Positions 14,910 through 18,476 of a stretch of 18,476 bases of DNA are shown here, one piece after another (positions within the stretch are counted from its first letter, which is position 1; every line of letters starts with the position of its first letter). The notes beneath the pieces were generated by a model. It worked only from the letters and a program-made list of their open reading frames with translations, was not told where the DNA came from and searched no databases. Origin of the DNA: Acidobacteriota bacterium (lineage in GTDB: Bacteria > Acidobacteriota > Terriglobia > Acidiferrales > UBA7541); assembly GCA_003224135.1 (NCBI GenBank), contig QHYO01000329.1, positions 1 through 18,476 of the forward strand. Reading direction: 5' to 3'. Position numbers and translations under genes: made by a program.

Positions 14910-15851
14910 CTAAAGGCCGAGAACGGTGACGAGTTCGCGGACGGAGGCGGAGGATTTTTGCAGGGCGGTGTTTTCGTCGGCGGTGAGCTTGATTTCGACG
15001 ATTTCTTCGGCGCCTTTTGCGCCAAGCTTCACCGGGACGCCTACGAAAAGACCCTTGATGCCATATTCTCCTTCGAGATAGACGGCGCAGGGCAGAATTT
15101 TATTTTTGTCTTTGAGGATAGCTTCGACCATTTCGACTGCAGCGGCGGATGGGGCGTAGTAGGCGGAGCCGGTCTTGAGCAGGTTGACGATTTCCGCGCC
15201 GCCTTTGCGGGTGCGTTCGACGATGGCGTCGATCTTATCTTTGGGGAGCAAGTCGGGGAGGGGAATGCCGGCTACGTTTGAATAGCGTGGGAGCGGAACC
15301 ATGTCATCGCCATGCCCGCCGAGAACGAACGAGTGAACGTTTTCGACGCTAACTTTGCATTCCATGGCAACGAAGGCGCTCATGCGAGCGGAGTCGAGTA
15401 CGCCTGCCATGCCAAGAACGCGCTGCTTGGGGAAGCCGCTCACCTTGAACGCGGCCTGGGCCATGGCGTCGAGCGGATTGGTGACCACGATAATGATGCA
15501 ATTCGGCGAATGTTTGACGATTTGTTCGACGACGGCTTTGACGACGTCGTAGTTGGCTTTGAGGAGATCATCGCGGCTCATGCCTGGCTTGCGCGGGAAT
15601 CCGGCAGTGATCACAACAATGTCGCTGTTGGCTGTGCCGGAGTAATCGCCGGACGCGGTTGAAATGCCGATAGCGTGCGCGTCAGTCTTGGTGATTGGCG
15701 CGGATTCGAGGATGTCGAGCGCTTTGCCGGCGGGCGGACCGTCGAGAATATCGGTTAGCACGACGTCGGCGAGTTCCATGTCGACGATACGTTGCGCGGT
15801 GGTCGAGCCGACAAAGCCGCTGCCTACCACGGTTACTTTTTTTCTGCTCAT
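14910..15851 (-). CDS. mdh: Malate dehydrogenase (LDH-like type)
   Basis: A 313-residue NAD-dependent enzyme converting malate to oxaloacetate in the TCA cycle. The Rossmann loop is [12 protein letters not shown] (9-20), with Asp34 as the likely NAD-selecting acid. The specificity loop is [10 protein letters not shown] (84-93), where the first Arg (87) marks malate rather than lactate, and Arg93 is a substrate-binding residue. VVTNPLDAM (122-130) precedes Arg156 in LDSARM, and the catalytic His180 lies in [11 protein letters not shown]. Length and lack of a leader fit the LDH-like bacterial group. An AAGGAA site lies close before the ATG. It is 118 bp downstream of icd on the same strand and is probably coexpressed with it. 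Confidence 0.95.
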   Translation of the reverse strand: MSRKKVTVVGSGFVGSTTAQRIVDMELADVVLTDILDGPPAGKALDILESAPITKTDAHAIGISTASGDYSGTANSDIVVITAGFPRKPGMSRDDLLKANYDVVKAVVEQIVKHSPNCIIIVVTNPLDAMAQAAFKVSGFPKQRVLGMAGVLDSARMSAFVAMECKVSVENVHSFVLGGHGDDMVPLPRYSNVAGIPLPDLLPKDKIDAIVERTRKGGAEIVNLLKTGSAYYAPSAAAVEMVEAILKDKNKILPCAVYLEGEYGIKGLFVGVPVKLGAKGAEEIVEIKLTADENTALQKSSASVRELVTVLGL

Positions 15852-15910
15852 AGTGTTCCTTTCTTACGCTTCTGTCGAAGATCGTTGTTTGCCGCCACAA
15901 GAACTGAAGA

Positions 15911-15938
15911 GAGATTTCTCGCTTCGCTCGGAATGACG
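15911..15938 (-). repeat. Dispersed intergenic element of the 'GTCATTCCGAGCGAAGCGAG' type
   Basis: The minus strand reads CGTCATTCCGAGCGAAGCGA followed by GAAATCTC. I recognise this sequence class from the intergenic spacers of many Acidobacteriota and some other GC-rich genomes, where it is often mistranslated into 'SFRAKR' peptides. It includes the GCGAAGC mini-hairpin. Only one copy is in this window, in the 118-bp gap between icd and mdh. A second ATGACGAC lies 19 bases to its right, perhaps the remains of its border. Confidence 0.5.
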
Positions 15939-15969
15939 ACGTAAAAAAGGGATGACGACACAAAAAACA

Positions 15970-17391
15970 TTATCCGGCGACAGCTGCGAGCTTCATGTTC
16001 TCGATAATGGCGGTAGCGAATGCGGAAGTGCCGACCTTGGTGGCGCCAGGCATCATCCGTTCGAGGTCGTAGGTGACTTTCTTTTGTTGAATGGTGCGGG
16101 CGATGCCGTCTTCAATCAGCCTCGCGGCTTCGTTCCAGCCGAGGAATTCGAACATCATCGCGCCGGAGAGCATCACGGAGCCGGGATTGATGACGTCCTT
16201 GTCGGCGTATTTTGGCGCGGTGCCATGGGTCGCTTCGAATACGCCGAAGCCGTCGCCAATGTTGGAGCCCGGCGCCATGCCAAGTCCGCCAACCTGTGCA
16301 GCGCAAGCGTCGGAAAGATAGTCGCCGTTGAGGTTTGAAGTGGCAAGTACGCTGTACTCGTCGGGACGCATCAGGACTTGCTGAAACACGGAGTCGGCGA
16401 TGCGGTCATTGATCATCAACTTTTGTTTCCATTGGGCCTGACCGTGGGTCTTGTAGATCGAACTAAGAGTCTGACTGACTTCGTCGTAGATTGTTTTCTT
16501 GAAGGCCTCGGTAGCTTGATCGAGACCAGGCTCGATCGCCGCGGCGTTTTGTTCGATGGAGATCTGCGGATTTTGGTCGAGGTTATCAACGATCCAGCTC
16601 TCGCGCTCAGTGATCGTTTGCGCGCGGAACTCTTCCTGGGCGAGTCCATAGCCCCAGTCGCGGAAGCCGCCTTCGGTAAATTTTTGAATATTCCCCTTGT
16701 GAACGAGGGTTACACTCTTGCGTTTGTGGGCCAGCGCGTACTTGATAGCGCGCCGGACCAGGCGCTTGGTTCCAGTCGGCGAAATCGGCTTGATGCCAAC
16801 TCCGGAGTCCCAGCGGATTTGCTTCTTGCGGCCTTTCAGCATGTCGTTGTTCAGAAATTCGAGGAGCTTTTTTGCTTCGGGCGAGCCAGACTTCCACTCA
16901 ATGCCGATGTACACGTCTTCGGTATTTTCACGGAAGATGAAGACGTTCAGTTTTTCGGGATGCTTAACAGGGGAGGGAACTCCTTCGAAGTAGCGCACCG
17001 GACGCTCACAGGAATAGAGATCGAGAATCTGGCGCAGCGCGACGTTAAGGGAGCGGATGCCGCCGCCGACTGGAGTGGTGAGCGGTCCCTTGATGGCCAC
17101 GCGAAAATCGCGGATGGCTTCGACGGTATCATTGGGTAACCATTCTTTGAAAGCGTTGAACGCTTTTTCACCGGCGAACACTTCATACCATGCGACGCGG
17201 CGTTTGCCGCCGTATGCTTGTTCTACAGCAGCGTCGAAAACGCGGCGCGAAGCCTTCCAGATGTCGCGGCCAGTGCCATCACCTTCGATGAAGGGAATGA
17301 TCGGGTTGTGCGGAACTTGTAGTTCGCCGCCGCCGTAATCGATAGGAGTTCCTTCTGACGGAACGGCTTGCCCGTTGTAGCTGCTCTTCAT
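15970..17391 (-). CDS. icd: NADP-dependent isocitrate dehydrogenase
   Basis: A 473-residue TCA-cycle enzyme making 2-oxoglutarate, CO2 and NADPH. I start at the ATG giving MKSSYNGQ. The open frame continues 116 codons upstream, but that extension (through 17739) has no family resemblance and runs antisense to the AhpD-like gene. Landmarks are [16 protein letters not shown] (about 29-44), [20 protein letters not shown] with the substrate Ser and Arg residues, [14 protein letters not shown], the catalytic Tyr/Lys region in [27 protein letters not shown], then [22 protein letters not shown] and [12 protein letters not shown]. The length is above the E. coli enzyme's (about 416 aa), but longer icd proteins are normal in several phyla. 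A G-rich stretch precedes the ATG at 9 bases. Confidence 0.95.
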   Translation of the reverse strand: MKSSYNGQAVPSEGTPIDYGGGELQVPHNPIIPFIEGDGTGRDIWKASRRVFDAAVEQAYGGKRRVAWYEVFAGEKAFNAFKEWLPNDTVEAIRDFRVAIKGPLTTPVGGGIRSLNVALRQILDLYSCERPVRYFEGVPSPVKHPEKLNVFIFRENTEDVYIGIEWKSGSPEAKKLLEFLNNDMLKGRKKQIRWDSGVGIKPISPTGTKRLVRRAIKYALAHKRKSVTLVHKGNIQKFTEGGFRDWGYGLAQEEFRAQTITERESWIVDNLDQNPQISIEQNAAAIEPGLDQATEAFKKTIYDEVSQTLSSIYKTHGQAQWKQKLMINDRIADSVFQQVLMRPDEYSVLATSNLNGDYLSDACAAQVGGLGMAPGSNIGDGFGVFEATHGTAPKYADKDVINPGSVMLSGAMMFEFLGWNEAARLIEDGIARTIQQKKVTYDLERMMPGATKVGTSAFATAIIENMKLAAVAG

Positions 17392-17457
17392 CTTGCCCGA
17401 CCCCCCGTGGGTATCTTTGAACGCGGTGCGCAGATTTGCGGTTCCGCAATGGTGCAT

Positions 17458-17476
17458 TTCGGCACGTGTGGCCGAA
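17458..17476. promoter_or_regulatory. Perfect inverted repeat in the icd/ahpD-like divergent spacer
   Basis: TTCGGC (17458-17463), a 7-base spacer ACGTGTG, then GCCGAA (17471-17476). The arms are perfect. Outside them GCAAT (17446-17450) and ATTGC (17476-17480) also pair but are placed asymmetrically. The site is 67 bp above the icd ATG and about 140 bp above the ahpD-like ATG, a suitable place for a dimeric regulator controlling one or both genes. Chance occurrence cannot be excluded. Confidence 0.35.
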
Positions 17477-17618
17477 TTGCAAACGATATCACAAGGCGGC
17501 TTGGCACCGAAATCCGCGGCAGTCCGCAAAATTTGCGCGCGCTCTGGAAAGTCGGCGTAAACTCTGCGTGTTAGAAGCGGCGACGTTTCGCTCTGGCACG
17601 CTTCAGGGAGACGACAGC

Positions 17619-17969
17619 ATGATGCTTGATTGGAATGGTTATCAGAAGGCGATTGGCGGCAGGCTCGGAGAATTGGCAAAACTTTCACCGGATACGGTGA
17701 AGGGCTATATGACGCTTTCCGCGGCGAACGCTCAGACAACGCATCTTGGCGAAAAGACGCGGCAACTGATTTCGCTGGCGGTCGCGGTTACAACGCGTTG
17801 CGACGGTTGCATCGTGTTCCATACCGACGCGGCGCTAAAAGCCGGAGCATCGAAGGAAGAGATTAGCGAAGCGCTGGGAGTCGCGGTGGCGATGAATGCG
17901 GGAGCGGCGCTGATTTATTCGACGCGCGTGCTGGATGCCGTAGAGGCGAAGACCGCCGCGATAAAATGA
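17619..17969 (+). CDS. AhpD-like carboxymuconolactone decarboxylase family protein
   Basis: A 116-residue all-helical protein. The active-site motif is [19 protein letters not shown] (59-77): Cys61 and Cys64 form the CxxC redox pair, with His68 following, as in AhpD, the alkylhydroperoxidase partner. It is preceded by [13 protein letters not shown] and followed by [20 protein letters not shown], also family-typical. The start at 17619 is favoured by AGGGAG 8 bases upstream; a second ATG follows immediately. Likely a cytoplasmic thiol-dependent peroxidase or redox partner; no AhpC is nearby. It is divergent from icd and convergent with the inositol-phosphate synthase, 72 bp away. Confidence 0.9.
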   Translation: MMLDWNGYQKAIGGRLGELAKLSPDTVKGYMTLSAANAQTTHLGEKTRQLISLAVAVTTRCDGCIVFHTDAALKAGASKEEISEALGVAVAMNAGAALIYSTRVLDAVEAKTAAIK

Positions 17970-18041
17970 CTAAGCGGGAAGTCAGAAAATATAGAGGAGC
18001 GCGGCAGTTTTGCGCCCCCAACTGAAAAAATCGAAGGATAC

Positions 18042-18476
18042 TTAGTCGTAGTATTCCTGGCCGAGATGGGTGATTAGCTCTTTGCCCATCATCCAGCGCA
18101 GCGTGTTCTTCAACTTCATGGATTGAATGAAGAGGTCGTGTTCTGGATAGAGTTCCGGGCCGGTCATCGGCGACTTGAAGTAGAAGCTAAGCCACTCCTG
18201 GATGCCGCGGAAACCTGCGCGCTGTGCAAGGTCGAGGAAGAGGACCAGGTCGAGAACGATGGGCGCGGCAAGAATTGAATCGCGGCAGAGAAAGTCCACC
18301 TTGATCTGCATCTTGTAGTTGAGCCATCCGAAGATGTCGATGTTGTCCCAGCCTTCTTTGTTGTCGCCGCGCGGCGGGTAATAGTTGATGCGGACTTTGT
18401 GGTGAATTTTGCCGTAGAGCTGCGGGTACAGCTGAGGCTGGAGGATATATTCAAGCGCGCCCAGCTTTGATTCTTC
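18042..18476 (-). CDS. myo-Inositol-1-phosphate synthase, C-terminal part (5' end beyond the window)
   Basis: The 144 visible codons run in frame to the window edge. They contain HHKVRINYYPPRGDNKEGWD, then IDIFGWLNYKMQIKVDFLCR and DSILAAPIVLDLVLFLDLA, the most conserved part of the family; the Lys and Asp residues of this stretch belong to the active site. The protein ends ELITHLGQEYYD. It converts glucose-6-phosphate to inositol-3-phosphate with bound NAD, feeding inositol lipids or compatible solutes. The bacterial relatives that share this ending are frequent in Acidobacteriota and Actinobacteria. Only the C-terminus is seen, so the NAD-binding domain is unconfirmed. Confidence 0.88.
   Translation of the reverse strand, partial: EESKLGALEYILQPQLYPQLYGKIHHKVRINYYPPRGDNKEGWDNIDIFGWLNYKMQIKVDFLCRDSILAAPIVLDLVLFLDLAQRAGFRGIQEWLSFYFKSPMTGPELYPEHDLFIQSMKLKNTLRWMMGKELITHLGQEYYD

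Noticed and set aside
14757..15281. A 174-codon plus-strand frame antisense to mdh
   Set aside because: The mdh frame on the other strand has all catalytic motifs; the antisense product is low in complexity and looks like a codon-bias artefact.
16378..17139. A 253-codon open frame on the plus strand inside icd
   Set aside because: It lies wholly antisense to a well-supported isocitrate dehydrogenase and has no recognisable domain; long antisense frames are common opposite GC-rich genes.
17392..17739. N-terminal extension of icd by up to 116 residues
   Set aside because: The extra sequence has no resemblance to the family and overlaps the AhpD-like gene on the other strand; the ATG at 17391 gives a normal protein.
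18005..18024. CAGTT ... AACTG repeat between the AhpD-like gene and the inositol-phosphate synthase gene
   Set aside because: Short stem; the adjacent homopolymer is A on the plus strand and precedes the stem on the minus strand, so it terminates neither gene convincingly.

Overview
The window reads as a chromosomal segment of a GC-rich soil or sediment heterotroph, most probably an Acidobacteriota (Terriglobia-like) genome. This is inference. It rests on the very large Ser/Thr kinase with a FlgO/TolB-like and TPR tail, several Tat- or Sec-exported single-domain proteins, a small exported Cys-paired protein of a kind common in that phylum, and a dispersed intergenic element between icd and mdh. 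No integrase, transposase, CRISPR array, tRNA or rRNA was recognised.

Layout. (1) 1-3182, plus strand: a tight sulfur operon. It holds the C-terminal end of a siroheme/4Fe-4S sulfite (or nitrite) reductase, the NAD-dependent precorrin-2 dehydrogenase/ferrochelatase, uroporphyrinogen-III C-methyltransferase, a 44-residue single-pass membrane microprotein and a YeiH-family (PF03601) transporter. Two enzymes make the siroheme the reductase needs. The transporter probably handles an oxidised sulfur anion such as sulfite or sulfate. (2) 3183-4135: about 950 bp with no intact gene. It contains an A/T-rich stretch, the decayed 3' end of a sulfatase on the minus strand and a striking GGACGG palindrome cluster. 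(3) 4136-5449: a small exported protein and a Tat-exported beta-carbonic anhydrase. (4) 5692-10530: a mixed accessory block of small single-domain genes in alternating orientation: YCII/DGPF protein, truncated TPR relic, exported hypothetical, DUF1801 protein, zinc-independent MDR oxidoreductase, DinB-like protein and a Tat-exported TIM-barrel isomerase. (5) 10764-13175: an 803-residue membrane Ser/Thr kinase with an N-terminal kinase domain and a C-terminal TolB-like/TPR region. (6) 13443-14873: a VOC protein, a DUF4345-like membrane protein and a small membrane protein whose 3' end looks frameshifted. (7) 14910-17391, minus strand: icd followed by mdh, two TCA-cycle enzymes probably cotranscribed. 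(8) 17619 to the end: an AhpD-like protein diverging from icd, and the C-terminal part of a myo-inositol-phosphate synthase running off the window.

No stretch looks like a complete, clearly novel system. The best candidate for something undescribed is the 44-residue microprotein wedged between the siroheme methyltransferase and the YeiH transporter. Next are the frameshifted membrane gene, the GGACGG palindrome cluster, and a short-leader promoter arrangement plus triplicated repeat in front of the kinase. Every family call was made by eye from motifs, with no database search.
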